The translations under genes were made by a program, and so were the position numbers. Shown here piece after piece: positions 9,614-18,830 of a stretch of 64,000 nucleotides of DNA (its first letter is position 1; each line of letters starts with the position of its first letter). This stretch comes from Streptomyces amritsarensis (GTDB lineage Bacteria; Actinomycetota; Actinomycetes; Streptomycetales; Streptomycetaceae): contig NZ_MQUR01000011.1 of NCBI RefSeq assembly GCF_001953875.1, positions 55,313 through 119,312 of the forward strand, in the 5' to 3' direction. The notes below the pieces were generated by a model. The model did no database searches. It was not told where the DNA came from and was given only the letters and a program-made list of their open reading frames with translations.

Positions 9614-10831
9614 GTGCCTCAACCCGAACGTGAGCAGTCGCCCGCCACACACTCCGCGCATCCCGCTCCCGCGCATCCGCACACCGCGACGCTGCGCCGC
9701 CTGGAGAAGTCCTCCGGCCGCCTGGCGGCCAACGCGATCGCGCGCATGGACGAGACCCTGCCGTGGTACCGGGCGATGCCACCCGAGAACCGCTCGTGGA
9801 TCGGGCTGGTCGCGCAGGCCGGTATCGCCGCGTTCACCGAGTGGTTCCGGCATCCGGAGACTCCGCAGGCGATCTCCACGGACGTCTTCGGCACGGCTCC
9901 GCGCGAGCTGACCCGGGCGATCACCCTGCGGCAGACCGTCGAGATGGTGCGGACCACGATCGAGGTCATGGAGACCGCGATCGAGGAGGTGGCGGCCCCC
10001 GGCGACGAGTCGATCCTGCGTGAGGCGCTGCTGGTGTACGCGCGGGAGATCGCCTTCGCGACCGCGCAGGTGTACGCGCAGGCCGCCGAGGCGCGCGGGG
10101 CGTGGGACGCCCGGCTGGAGTCCCTGGTCGTCAACGCGGTGCTGTCCGGGGAGGCCGACGAGGGCGCGCTGTCGCGGGCGGCGGCGCTGGGCTGGAACTC
10201 CCCGGAGCACGTGTGCGTGGTGCTCGGCACGGCGCCGGAGGGCGACAGCGAGCTCACCGTCGAGGCCATCCGGAGGGCGGCCCGCCATCACAAGCTCCAG
10301 GTCCTGACGGGTGTGCTCGGAGACCGTCTGGTCGTCATCGCGGGCGGCAGCGACAACCCGATGCAGGTGGCGAAGTCCCTGATCGGGCCGTTCGCCGCGG
10401 GTCCGGTGGTGGCCGGACCGGTGGTCGCCGACCTGCTGAACGCCACGAAGTCGGCGCAGGCCGCGGCGGCCGGACTCAAGGCCTGTACGGCGTGGCAGGA
10501 CGCTCCGCGCCCGGTCCTGGCGGATGATCTCCTGCCGGAACGCGCGATCGCCTCCGATCCGGCTGCCAGGGAACAGCTGGTGGAGGAGATCTACAGACCG
10601 CTTGAGGAGGCGGGTTCGGCACTGCTGGAGACGTTGAGTGTCTACCTGGAGCAGGCGAGCAGCCTCGAAGGGGCAGCTCGGATGCTGTTCGTGCACCCCA
10701 ATACGGTGCGCTACCGGCTGCGACGTGTGACCGACGTCACCGGTTGGTCGCCGTCCGATGTCCGATCGGCGTTCACGCTGCGGATCGCCCTGATTCTGGG
10801 GCGTCTGGCCGACGGTGACAGCCAGTCCTAG
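9614..10831 (+). CDS. fasR: PucR-type transcriptional activator of fatty acid synthesis, FasR
   Basis: A 405-residue regulator with an N-terminal RsbRD-like helical domain (about residues 15-130), a GGDEF-related central region (about 150-290), and a C-terminal PucR helix-turn-helix (LEGAARMLFVHPNTVRYRLRRVTDVTGWSPSD, about 350-380). It lies directly upstream of fabD in the same direction, as does FasR (SCO2386 from memory), which in S. coelicolor activates the fabD-fabH-acpP-fabF operon. Ligand sensing by an acyl thioester has been suggested but cannot be seen here. The GTG start has no good ribosome binding site. Confidence 0.92.
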   Translation: MPQPEREQSPATHSAHPAPAHPHTATLRRLEKSSGRLAANAIARMDETLPWYRAMPPENRSWIGLVAQAGIAAFTEWFRHPETPQAISTDVFGTAPRELTRAITLRQTVEMVRTTIEVMETAIEEVAAPGDESILREALLVYAREIAFATAQVYAQAAEARGAWDARLESLVVNAVLSGEADEGALSRAAALGWNSPEHVCVVLGTAPEGDSELTVEAIRRAARHHKLQVLTGVLGDRLVVIAGGSDNPMQVAKSLIGPFAAGPVVAGPVVADLLNATKSAQAAAAGLKACTAWQDAPRPVLADDLLPERAIASDPAAREQLVEEIYRPLEEAGSALLETLSVYLEQASSLEGAARMLFVHPNTVRYRLRRVTDVTGWSPSDVRSAFTLRIALILGRLADGDSQS

Positions 10832-10869
10832 ACTTTTGTGGGACATCAACAATTACCCCGACGGTTCTT

Positions 10870-10898
10870 GGTCCCTGTCCCCACGGGCGGCAGGGACC
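10870..10898. promoter_or_regulatory. Inverted repeat in fasR-fabD spacer
   Basis: GGTCCCTG and CAGGGACC (10870-10877 and 10891-10898) are perfect 8-bp arms separated by 13 nt, 17 nt before the fabD start. It could be a FasR operator, or a leader hairpin since it is so close to the start codon. The published FasR site could not be compared. Confidence 0.45.
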
Positions 10899-10914
10899 AT
10901 CCACAAGAGAGAGT

Positions 10915-11838
10915 GTGAGGGTGCTCGTACTCGTCGCTCCCGGCCAAGGCGCTCAGACGCCCGGCTTCTTGACTCCCTGGCTCGACCTCCCCGGCGCCGC
11001 TGACCGCGTCGCCGAGTGGTCCGACGCCATCAAGCTGGACCTTGCCCGCTACGGCACGACGGCCGACGCCGAGGAGATCCGCGACACCGCGGTCGCCCAG
11101 CCCCTGCTGGTCGCCGCCGGTCTGCTGTCCGCCTCCGCGCTGGGTTCCACCTCGGCCTTCGGCGCCGTCGCCGGCCACAGCGTCGGCGAGATCACGGCCG
11201 CGGCCATCGCCGGCGTGCTGCCCGAGAAGGACGCGCTGTCGTTCGTCCGGACCCGCGGGCTGGGCATGGCGGAGGCCGCCGCCGTCACCGAGACGGGCAT
11301 GGCCGCGGTGCTCGGCGGGGAACCCTCCGTCGTCGTCGCACACCTCGAGAAGCTCGGCCTGACCCCGGCCAACATCAACGGCGCGGGCCAGATCGTGGCC
11401 GCCGGCACGATGGAGCAGATCGAAGCCCTCCAGGCCGACAAGCCCGAGGGTTCCATGAAGGTCGTTCCCCTCAAGGTCGCGGGCGCCTTCCACACGCACC
11501 ACATGGCCCCCGCGGTCGCCGAGCTGGAGAAGGCCGCCGAGGCCCTCACCCCGGCCGACCCGGCGGTGAAGTACGTCTCGAACAAGGACGGCCTCGTCGT
11601 CGCCACGGGCGCCGACGTCGTCGCCCGCCTGGTCGGCCAGGTCGCGAACCCGGTCCGCTGGGACCTGTGCATGGAGACGTTCGCCGAGCTGGGCGTCACG
11701 GGGATCATCGAGCTGTCCCCCGGCGGCACCCTGACGGGTCTGGCCAAGCGCGCGCTGAAGGGCGTACCGAGCGTCGCGCTGAAGACCCCGGACGATCTCG
11801 AGAAGGCCGCGGCGCTGGTCGCCGAACTGACGGCCTGA
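10915..11838 (+). CDS. fabD: Malonyl-CoA:ACP transacylase
   Basis: A 307-residue FabD that moves malonyl from CoA to the acyl carrier protein. The nucleophile elbow is GHSVGE with Ser89; the catalytic His is in GAFHTHHM (His193 region) and QGAQ at about residues 11-14 supplies the oxyanion-hole Gln. Length is normal for the family. GTG 10921 is an alternative start, two codons on. It is the first gene of the fatty-acid synthase operon; the fabH start is 19 nt after its stop. Confidence 0.97.
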   Translation: MRVLVLVAPGQGAQTPGFLTPWLDLPGAADRVAEWSDAIKLDLARYGTTADAEEIRDTAVAQPLLVAAGLLSASALGSTSAFGAVAGHSVGEITAAAIAGVLPEKDALSFVRTRGLGMAEAAAVTETGMAAVLGGEPSVVVAHLEKLGLTPANINGAGQIVAAGTMEQIEALQADKPEGSMKVVPLKVAGAFHTHHMAPAVAELEKAAEALTPADPAVKYVSNKDGLVVATGADVVARLVGQVANPVRWDLCMETFAELGVTGIIELSPGGTLTGLAKRALKGVPSVALKTPDDLEKAAALVAELTA

Positions 11839-11857
11839 GAGAAGGAGCCCACACAGC

Positions 11858-12862
11858 ATGTCCAAGATCAAGCCGGCCAAGGGCTCCCCCTACGCCCGCA
11901 TCCTCGGCGTCGGCGGCTACCGCCCGACCCGTGTGGTGCCCAACGAGGTCATCCTCGAGACCATCGACTCCTCCGACGAGTGGATCCGCTCCCGGTCCGG
12001 CATCGCCACCCGGCACTGGGCCTCGCCCCAGGAGACCGTCGCCGCGATGTCGGTGGAGGCCTCGGGCAAGGCGCTGGCCGACGCCGGTGTCGCCCCCGAG
12101 CAGATCGGTGCGGTGATCGTCTCCACGGTCTCGCACTTCAAGCAGACCCCGGCCGTCGCGACCGAGATCGCGCACCGGGTCGGCGCGGTCAAGCCCGCCG
12201 CCTTCGACATCTCCGCGGGCTGTGCCGGTTTCGGCTACGGCCTGACCCTCGCCAAGGGCATGGTGGTGGAGGGGTCCGCCCAGTACGTCCTCGTCATCGG
12301 CGTGGAGCGGCTCTCGGACCTCACCGACCTGGAGGACCGCGCGACGGCCTTCCTGTTCGGCGACGGTGCCGGCGCCGTCGTCGTCGGCCCCTCGGACGAG
12401 CCGGCCATCGGCCCCACCGTGTGGGGTTCGGAGGGCGACAAGTCCGACACGATCAAGCAGACCGTGCCGTGGGACGAGTACCTCGGCAAGGACGCCGGAG
12501 AGAAGTTCCCGGCCATCACGCAGGAGGGTCAGGCGGTCTTCCGCTGGGCCGTCTTCGAGATGGCCAAGGTGGCCCAGCAGGCGCTCGACGCCGCCGGGAT
12601 CACCGCGGACGACCTGGACGTCTTCATCCCGCACCAGGCGAACATGCGGATCATCGACTCGATGGTGAAGACTCTGAAGCTGCCGGAGCACGTCACGGTC
12701 GCCCGTGACGTGGAGACGACCGGCAACACGTCGGCCGCCTCGATCCCGCTCGCCATGGAGCGGCTCCTGGCGACCGGAGCGGCGAAGAGCGGCGACACCG
12801 CGCTCGTCATCGGCTTCGGGGCGGGGCTCGTCTACGCCGCGACGGTCGTTACCCTCCCCTAG
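11858..12862 (+). CDS. fabH: 3-oxoacyl-ACP synthase III
   Basis: A 334-residue KAS III that starts each fatty acid by condensing an acyl-CoA primer with malonyl-ACP; in streptomycetes it accepts branched primers. The triad is complete: Cys122 in DISAGCAGF, His259 in PHQAN, Asn290 in GNTSAAS. The ATG has GAAGGAG 7-8 nt upstream. It sits between fabD and acpP in the same operon. Confidence 0.97.
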   Translation: MSKIKPAKGSPYARILGVGGYRPTRVVPNEVILETIDSSDEWIRSRSGIATRHWASPQETVAAMSVEASGKALADAGVAPEQIGAVIVSTVSHFKQTPAVATEIAHRVGAVKPAAFDISAGCAGFGYGLTLAKGMVVEGSAQYVLVIGVERLSDLTDLEDRATAFLFGDGAGAVVVGPSDEPAIGPTVWGSEGDKSDTIKQTVPWDEYLGKDAGEKFPAITQEGQAVFRWAVFEMAKVAQQALDAAGITADDLDVFIPHQANMRIIDSMVKTLKLPEHVTVARDVETTGNTSAASIPLAMERLLATGAAKSGDTALVIGFGAGLVYAATVVTLP

Positions 12863-12917
12863 GGCCGGGATCCACATCCCGGTCTTTCTACCCAGTTACC
12901 CAGAGAAGGAGCGCCAC

Positions 12918-13166
12918 ATGGCCGCCACGCAGGAAGAGATCGTCGAGGGCCTCGCCGAGATCGTCAACGAGATCGCGGGCATCCCGGTCGAGGACGTCGA
13001 GATCGGCAAGTCCTTCACCGACGACCTGGACGTCGACTCCCTGTCCATGGTCGAGGTCGTCGTCGCCGCCGAAGAGCGCTTCGACGTCAAGATCCCGGAC
13101 GAGGACGTCAAGAACCTCAAGACGGTCGGCGACGCCGCGGAATACATCCTGAAGCACCAGGCCTGA
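12918..13166 (+). CDS. acpP: Acyl carrier protein
   Basis: An 82-residue acidic ACP. Ser41 in DVDSLS is the phosphopantetheine attachment site. It carries the growing fatty acyl chain between the Fab enzymes. GAAGGA precedes the ATG. The gene is embedded between fabH (55 nt before) and fabF (79 nt after) in the primary fatty-acid operon, so it is the housekeeping ACP and not one of a polyketide cluster. Confidence 0.97.
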   Translation: MAATQEEIVEGLAEIVNEIAGIPVEDVEIGKSFTDDLDVDSLSMVEVVVAAEERFDVKIPDEDVKNLKTVGDAAEYILKHQA

Positions 13167-13245
13167 GCCTGACGAGCGTTTGTCGCCACCCGGCGGTGGC
13201 GCCGTGACAATTCAGCACCCTCTGAGACGTGGAGAAAGAATTCCT

Positions 13246-14511
13246 GTGAGCCCGACCAATCGCACCGTGGTCGTCACCGGTATCGGCGCAACCACTCCGC
13301 TGGGTGGCGACAGCGCTTCGACCTGGGAAGGTCTGCTCGCCGGCCGCTCCGGCGTCAAGCCCCTGGAGGGCGAGCGCTTCGCCGAACTCCCGGTACGCAT
13401 CGCCGCCCCGGTCGCCGTGGACCCGAGTGAGGTCCTGCCCCGGCCGCTGGCCCGCAAGCTGGACCGCTCGGCGCAGTTCGCCGTCATCGCGGCCCGCGAG
13501 GCGTGGGCCGACGCCGGCTACACCGCTCCGGCGGGCGAGGACGAGTCCGTCGCGCCCGACCGCCTGGGCACCGTGATCGCCTCCGGTATCGGCGGTGTCA
13601 CCACTCTGCTCGACCAGTACGACGTACTGAAGGAAAAGGGTGTGCGCCGGGTCTCCCCGCACACCGTCCCCATGCTCATGCCGAACGGCCCGTCGGCCAA
13701 CGTCGGCCTGGAGGTCAACGCCCAGGCGGGCGTGCACACTCCGGTCAGCGCCTGCGCGTCCGGCGCCGAGGCCATCGGCTACGCCGTCGAGATGATCCGC
13801 ACCGGCCGCGCCGACGTGGTCGTCGCGGGCGGCACCGAGGCCGCGATCCACCCGCTGCCGATCGCCGCCTTCGCCAACATGATGGCGATGTCGAAGAACA
13901 ACGAGAGCCCCGAGACGGCCTCCCGTCCGTACGACAAGGCCCGTGACGGCTTCGTCCTGGGCGAGGGCGCGGGCGTCGTCATCCTGGAGTCCGCCGAGCA
14001 CGCGGCCAAGCGCGGTGCCCGGGTGTACTGCGAGGTGCTGGGCCAGGGCCTGTCCGCGGACAGCCACCACATCGCGCAGCCCGAGCCGACCGGCCGCGGT
14101 GTCGCGGCCGCGGTGCAGAACCTGCTCGACAACACGGGTCTCGACCCGGCCGAGCTGGTCCACGTCAACGCGCACGCCACGTCCACCCCGCAGGGTGACA
14201 CGGCCGAGATCAAGGCCCTGCGCAAGGTCCTGGGCGACGACCTCGACCACATCGCGATCTCCGCGACCAAGTCGATGACCGGTCACCTGCTGGGCGGCGC
14301 GGGCGGTATCGAGACCGTCGCGACGGTGCTGGCGCTGTACCACCGCCTGGCCCCGCCGACGATCAACGTCGACGCGCTCGACGACGACATCGACGCGGAC
14401 ATCGTGCGGGACGAGCCGCGCAAGCTGCCGGCCGACGGCCCGATCTCCGCGATCAACAACTCCTTCGGCTTCGGCGGCCACAACGTGACGCTCGCCTTCC
14501 GAAGCGTCTGA
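13246..14511 (+). CDS. fabF: 3-oxoacyl-ACP synthase II
   Basis: A 421-residue KAS II that elongates acyl-ACP. The Cys-His-His triad is visible: Cys170 in SACASG, His309 in VNAHATSTPQGD, His346 in KSMTGHLLGGAGG. The GTG start is supported by GGAGAAAG 8 nt upstream. It is the last gene of the operon; a very strong terminator begins 17 nt after the stop. Confidence 0.97.
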   Translation: MSPTNRTVVVTGIGATTPLGGDSASTWEGLLAGRSGVKPLEGERFAELPVRIAAPVAVDPSEVLPRPLARKLDRSAQFAVIAAREAWADAGYTAPAGEDESVAPDRLGTVIASGIGGVTTLLDQYDVLKEKGVRRVSPHTVPMLMPNGPSANVGLEVNAQAGVHTPVSACASGAEAIGYAVEMIRTGRADVVVAGGTEAAIHPLPIAAFANMMAMSKNNESPETASRPYDKARDGFVLGEGAGVVILESAEHAAKRGARVYCEVLGQGLSADSHHIAQPEPTGRGVAAAVQNLLDNTGLDPAELVHVNAHATSTPQGDTAEIKALRKVLGDDLDHIAISATKSMTGHLLGGAGGIETVATVLALYHRLAPPTINVDALDDDIDADIVRDEPRKLPADGPISAINNSFGFGGHNVTLAFRSV

Positions 14512-14527
14512 CATCCGCCTGCACGTG

Positions 14528-14563
14528 AAGGGCCCCGCACGGCAGTCGCCGTGCGGGGCCCTT
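14528..14563 (+). terminator. Terminator of the fab operon
   Basis: A perfect 16-bp G+C-rich stem with the 4-nt loop AGTC; it also serves the convergent DUF3145 gene, whose stop is 27 nt further on. Confidence 0.9.
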
Positions 14564-14589
14564 CGCGTTCCATCGGGCCGTGCCGCCGG

Positions 14590-15084
14590 TCAGACCACCT
14601 GGTGGAGCCAGCGGACCGGGGCGCCCTCGCCGGCGTAGCGGAACGGCTCCAGTTCGTCGTCCCAGGGCTTGCCGAGCAGTTTGGCGATCTCCGCCTCAAG
14701 GTCGGTCTCGCCGCGCGAGGACCGGGCCAGCGCGGCGCGCAGCCGGTCCTCCGGGATCAGGATGTCGCCGTGCAGGCCGGTGACGGCGTGGAAGATGCCG
14801 AGCTCCGGTGTGGAGCTGTAGCGCTCGCCCTCGGCGGTCGGACAGGGCTCCGCGGTCACCTCGAAGCGCAGCAGGTGCCAGCCGCGCAGCGCGGAGGCGA
14901 GCTTCGAGGCGGTGCCCGCTTCGGCCTGCCAGGAGAACTCGGCTCTCCAGGTGCCGGGGGAGGCGGGCTGCCGGATCCAGTCGAGGTTCACCCGCACCCC
15001 GAGCACGCCCGCTACGGCCCATTCCACGTGCGGGCAGAGCGCGCGCGGTGCGGAATGCACGTACAGAACTCCACGTGTCGTCAC
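14590..15084 (-). CDS. DUF3145 family protein
   Basis: A 164-residue soluble protein that matches, over its whole length, the DUF3145 family found next to fab genes in actinobacteria (start TTRGVLYVHSAP, end GAPVRWLHQVV). No catalytic motif is recognisable; the many conserved Trp, His and Glu residues suggest an enzyme or ligand-binding fold. The GTG start has GGAGG 7 nt upstream. Conserved linkage to fab genes suggests a lipid-related role, but this is inference. Confidence 0.88.
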   Translation of the reverse strand: MTTRGVLYVHSAPRALCPHVEWAVAGVLGVRVNLDWIRQPASPGTWRAEFSWQAEAGTASKLASALRGWHLLRFEVTAEPCPTAEGERYSSTPELGIFHAVTGLHGDILIPEDRLRAALARSSRGETDLEAEIAKLLGKPWDDELEPFRYAGEGAPVRWLHQVV

Positions 15085-15333
15085 CGGGACCTCCAGTGGT
15101 GGACGAGGTCGGGAATAAACTCCAGAAAACGGACAGTTTGTGACGTGATGTAATGTAACGGAAATTATTTGACATTGCGCAACGGGACCTGCGGCCGAAA
15201 CGCCACGGGAAAAAGCTACCGTGCGCCAGGGGTCCTGGTGTGACGTACGGTCGCTCCGAGGCCGGTAAACACAGAGCTTTCACTCAGCAGGACCCCCCGA
15301 ACGACGTGGGGGCCACAAGGAGGGGTCCTTCCC

Positions 15334-16230
15334 ATGCGCACCACCGCTCCCCGCCGCCGCGCGCGCCGTGCTCTCGCGGGGGCGGGCGCGGCGGTCGCGC
15401 TGCTGGCCGGGACCCTGACGGGGTGCCAGTCGGGCGGGTCGGCCGACCCGGGCGAGCGCGGGGCGCAGTCGGCTCCCCGGTGGAACACGGCGCCCACCTC
15501 GATCGCGGCCGCCGGCGACTCCATCACACGTGGTTTCGACGCCTGTTCGGTCCTCGCCGACTGCCCCGAGGTCTCCTGGGCCACCGGCAGCGACCCCGCC
15601 GTCCGCTCCCTCGCGGCCCGGCTGCTCGGGGACGCCGCGGTGCCGGGGCGCAGTTGGAACTACGCGGTGACCGGCTCGCGGATGGCGGACCTGCCGGGCC
15701 AGCTGACGGCCGCCGCCGCGCACAAGCCCGACCTGGTCACGGTGATGGTGGGGTCGAACGACGCCTGCCGGCCCACCGCTTCGGCGATGACCCCGGTGGC
15801 GGAGTTCCGCTCCGGTTTCGAGCAGGCCCTCGCGCAGCTGCGGGCCGCCTCCCCGGCCTCCCAGGTGTACGTCTCCAGCGTGCCCGACCTGCAACGGCTG
15901 TGGGAGCAGGGCAAGGACCTGCCGATGGTGCGCCAGGTCTGGAAGCTGGGTATCTGCCAGTCGATGCTCGCCGATCCGCTGTCGCTGGCCACGGGGGCCA
16001 CGGCCCGGCGCGAGCAGGTGCGGGCGCGGGTGGTGGAGTACAACGAGGTGCTGCGCGAGGTCTGCGCTAAGGACGCGCTGTGCCGCTACGACGGCGGCGC
16101 GGTGTTCCGGTACCCCTTCGCGGCGGAGCAGTTGAGCCGCTGGGACTGGTTCCACCCGGGCAAGGACGGGCAGGCGCGGCTGGCGGAACTGGCGCACCGC
16201 CAGGTGACGGCGGCCGAGCCGCCGCGTTGA
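15334..16230 (+). CDS. SGNH/GDSL hydrolase lipoprotein
   Basis: A 298-residue exported esterase. A signal peptide ends in the lipobox LTGC (Cys31), so it is anchored to the outer face of the membrane. SGNH blocks are present: GDSI with Ser63, Gly in the VTGSRM region, GSND (140-143), and DWFHP with Asp271 and His274. The substrate may be a polysaccharide ester or lipid. AAGGAGGGG lies 8 nt before the ATG. It is convergent with the GH3 gene across a hairpin. Confidence 0.9.
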   Translation: MRTTAPRRRARRALAGAGAAVALLAGTLTGCQSGGSADPGERGAQSAPRWNTAPTSIAAAGDSITRGFDACSVLADCPEVSWATGSDPAVRSLAARLLGDAAVPGRSWNYAVTGSRMADLPGQLTAAAAHKPDLVTVMVGSNDACRPTASAMTPVAEFRSGFEQALAQLRAASPASQVYVSSVPDLQRLWEQGKDLPMVRQVWKLGICQSMLADPLSLATGATARREQVRARVVEYNEVLREVCAKDALCRYDGGAVFRYPFAAEQLSRWDWFHPGKDGQARLAELAHRQVTAAEPPR

Positions 16231-16246
16231 CGCCGTGTGCGCGCAG

Positions 16247-16282
16247 GGTCCGGGAGCGGGCGTCAGCTCCCGCCCCCGGACC
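16247..16282. terminator. Bidirectional terminator between SGNH and GH3 genes
   Basis: Two 14-nt arms (16247-16260, 16269-16282) pair with a single mismatch around an 8-nt loop, 16 nt after the SGNH stop and 34 nt before the GH3 stop. Confidence 0.7.
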
Positions 16283-16316
16283 GGCATTCAGGGGTGATTT
16301 CCGGCCATACGGCGTG

Positions 16317-18794
16317 TCAGGCGATGTCGAGCGTCGCGGTCAGCCGGGTGTCGCCGTGCGCGTGGCTCACGCGGACCTCGTAGACGCCGCCGATCCGGCG
16401 CCAGCCCCGGGCCTCCTCGTCCCAGATCTCGAAGGCGCGGGCAGGGAGCGCGATCTCGGTCTCCACGCTCTCGCCGGGGCCCGCGGCGACGTTCGCGAAG
16501 CCGGCGAGCCAGCTCGCCGGACGCTCCGCGGTCGTGCTCCGCGCCCCCTCGGACGCGGTGGCCGCGGGCGCCAGGTAGACCTGGACGACCTCGCGGCCGG
16601 CCCGGGCGCCGGTGTTGGTGACGCGGACCCGTACGGCGTCCGGGGTGGCCTCCAGTGACTCGTACGCCCAGTCGGTGTAGCCCAGGCCGTGCCCGAAGGG
16701 GTAGGCGGGGACGACGCCCTGCCGCTCGTAGGCGCGGTAGCCGATGAAGAGGCCTTCGCCGTACTCCAGCCGCCCGTCGGTGGGGACGACCTCGGTGACG
16801 GGCGCGTCCGCGAGCCGGGCCGGCCAGGTGGTGGGCAGCCGGCCGCCCGGCTCCGCCCGGCCGAACAGTACGTCGGCCAGCGCGGCCCCGCCTTCCTGCC
16901 CGGGGAACCAGGTCAGCAGGACGGCGGCGACGTCCTCGCGCCAGGGGAGCTCCACCGGGGAGCCCGCGTTGACGACGACCACGGTGTTCGGGTTGACCGC
17001 GGCGACGGCCCGCACCAGGTCGTCCTGGCGGCCCGGGAGGGCGAGGTCGGCGCGGTCGAAGCCCTCGGACTCGACGCGTTCGGTCGTGGCGACGACCACG
17101 ACGGCGGTGTCGGCGGCCCGGGCGGCCTGCACCGCCTCGGCGATCAGGTCGTCGGGGTCGCGCCGCGGACCGAGGTGGAGCAGCGAGAACATGACGGCCC
17201 GCAGCGGGAGCCCGCTCATGTCGGGGACCTGGTAGGTCAGCGACACCTCGACGGGCTCGCCCTCGGCGAGGGTGACACGGGCACGCTCGCTGGGCGCCCC
17301 GAAGAAGGCCTCGAAGGGGTCGGTCTCGTCGCCCATCCCCTGGACGCCGCTCCACAGGCGCCGTCCGCCGACCGTGAGGGAGAAGGCGCCGAGTCCGCGG
17401 GTGCCGAAGGTGTGCTCACCGCTCTCGCGCGGCACGAACGTGCCGCGGACCTCGATGCTCGCCATCGTCTCGTACGTGGCGCCCGCGGGCAGGTCGTCGC
17501 CGATCCACTGGACCTGCCCGGTAGGCAGGCGGCCCTCGCCGAGGACGGCCCCCGAGGCGTCGCGGCACACGGCGACGAGCTCGAACCCCTTGTCGGCGGG
17601 GGTGGGCTCCTCGCAGGGGTCGGCCCCGACGGCGTAGGTCAGGGCCCCCTCGGGGAGGGCCGCGGCGAGGCCGTCGAGCGGGGAGACGATCCGTTCGGGG
17701 AAGACGGTGGCGCTGCCGCCGCCCAGTACCCGGGCGTCGCGCGCGGCGGCCCCGAGGAGGGCGATGGTGCGCCCGGCGGAGGCGTCGAGCGGCAGGAGGC
17801 CGGCCTCGTTGCGCACGAGGACGAAGCCGCGGGCGGCGAGCTCGCGGGCCAGCGCACGGCCGTCGACCGGGGCCGGCGGGGTCTCGACGGCGGCGGGGGC
17901 GCCCTCCAGGGCCCCGACGCGGGCGGCGAGGCGCAGGACGTGGCGCACGGCGTCGTCGACGGCCGCTTCGGGGACCTCTCCGGCGCGGACGGCCTCGGCG
18001 AGGGCGGGCCCGTAGACGGTGGTCGGGCCGGGCATGGCGACGTCCATGCCGCCCAGGAGGGCCCCGGCGGTGGAGCGGGCGGCCATCCAGTCGGAGACGT
18101 TGCAGCCGTCGAAGCCCCACTCGCCGCGCAGGACCTCGTTCACCAGGTACCGGTGTTCGGTCATGGTCGTGCCGTTGACCTGGTTGTAGGCGGTCATGAC
18201 GCCCCATGGGCGGGCACGGGCGACGATGGCCTCGAAGGGGGCCAGGTACAGCTCGCGCAGCGGGCGGGGGGCGATGGCGCTGTCGACGGTGAACCGGTCG
18301 GTCTCGGCGTCGTTGCCGACGAAGTGCTTGACCGTGGTGGCGACCCCGCCGTCCTGGACGCCGCTCACGTAGCCGCTGCCGATGGCGCCGGTGAGGTACG
18401 GGTCCTCGGAGTAGCACTCGAAGTGCCGGCCGCCGAGCGGGGAGCGGTGCAGGTTGACGGTGGGCGCGAGCAGGACGTGGACGCCCTTGCGGCGGGCCTC
18501 CTGGGCGAGGAGACGGCCGGCGCGGCGGGCGAGTTCCGGGTCCCAGGCGGCGGCGAGCGAGGTCGGGGAGGGCAGGGCGACGGACGGGTCGTCGGCGGTC
18601 CAGCGCACGCCGCGCACCCCGATGGGCCCGTCGGACATGACCAGGGACCTCAGCCCGATGGCGGGGATCGCGGGCAGGGACCACATGTCCTGGCCGGCCA
18701 GCAGAAGGGTCTTGGTGTCGAGGTCGAGCTTGTCGAGCGCCGCCTCCACGGCGTCGTCCCGGATCTGATCGCGGACCTGATCGGCATCGGTCAC
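16317..18794 (-). CDS. Glycoside hydrolase family 3 beta-glucosidase with PA14-like insert
   Basis: An 825-residue cytoplasmic GH3 enzyme (no signal peptide). N-terminal barrel: MSDGPIGVRG (53-62), KHFVGND (156-162), and the nucleophile Asp235 in CNVSDW. The second alpha/beta domain is split by a PA14-like module (about 430-530; RGTFVPRESGEHTFGTRGLGAFSLTVGG), and a fibronectin-III-like domain closes the protein. This layout is that of fungal and actinobacterial beta-glucosidases acting on imported cellobiose or other glucosides. The GTG start has GAGGAG 8 nt upstream. A TetR gene is divergent and may control it. Confidence 0.93.
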   Translation of the reverse strand: MTDADQVRDQIRDDAVEAALDKLDLDTKTLLLAGQDMWSLPAIPAIGLRSLVMSDGPIGVRGVRWTADDPSVALPSPTSLAAAWDPELARRAGRLLAQEARRKGVHVLLAPTVNLHRSPLGGRHFECYSEDPYLTGAIGSGYVSGVQDGGVATTVKHFVGNDAETDRFTVDSAIAPRPLRELYLAPFEAIVARARPWGVMTAYNQVNGTTMTEHRYLVNEVLRGEWGFDGCNVSDWMAARSTAGALLGGMDVAMPGPTTVYGPALAEAVRAGEVPEAAVDDAVRHVLRLAARVGALEGAPAAVETPPAPVDGRALARELAARGFVLVRNEAGLLPLDASAGRTIALLGAAARDARVLGGGSATVFPERIVSPLDGLAAALPEGALTYAVGADPCEEPTPADKGFELVAVCRDASGAVLGEGRLPTGQVQWIGDDLPAGATYETMASIEVRGTFVPRESGEHTFGTRGLGAFSLTVGGRRLWSGVQGMGDETDPFEAFFGAPSERARVTLAEGEPVEVSLTYQVPDMSGLPLRAVMFSLLHLGPRRDPDDLIAEAVQAARAADTAVVVVATTERVESEGFDRADLALPGRQDDLVRAVAAVNPNTVVVVNAGSPVELPWREDVAAVLLTWFPGQEGGAALADVLFGRAEPGGRLPTTWPARLADAPVTEVVPTDGRLEYGEGLFIGYRAYERQGVVPAYPFGHGLGYTDWAYESLEATPDAVRVRVTNTGARAGREVVQVYLAPAATASEGARSTTAERPASWLAGFANVAAGPGESVETEIALPARAFEIWDEEARGWRRIGGVYEVRVSHAHGDTRLTATLDIA

Positions 18795-18830
18795 GGCCGT
18801 GTCTCCTCGTCGAGAGCGGTGCGGTGGCGT

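Noticed and set aside
10915..14511. Polyketide synthase cluster
   Set aside because: KAS, ACP and transacylase are the single housekeeping fatty-acid set with FasR; no ketoreductase, cyclase or tailoring genes adjoin.
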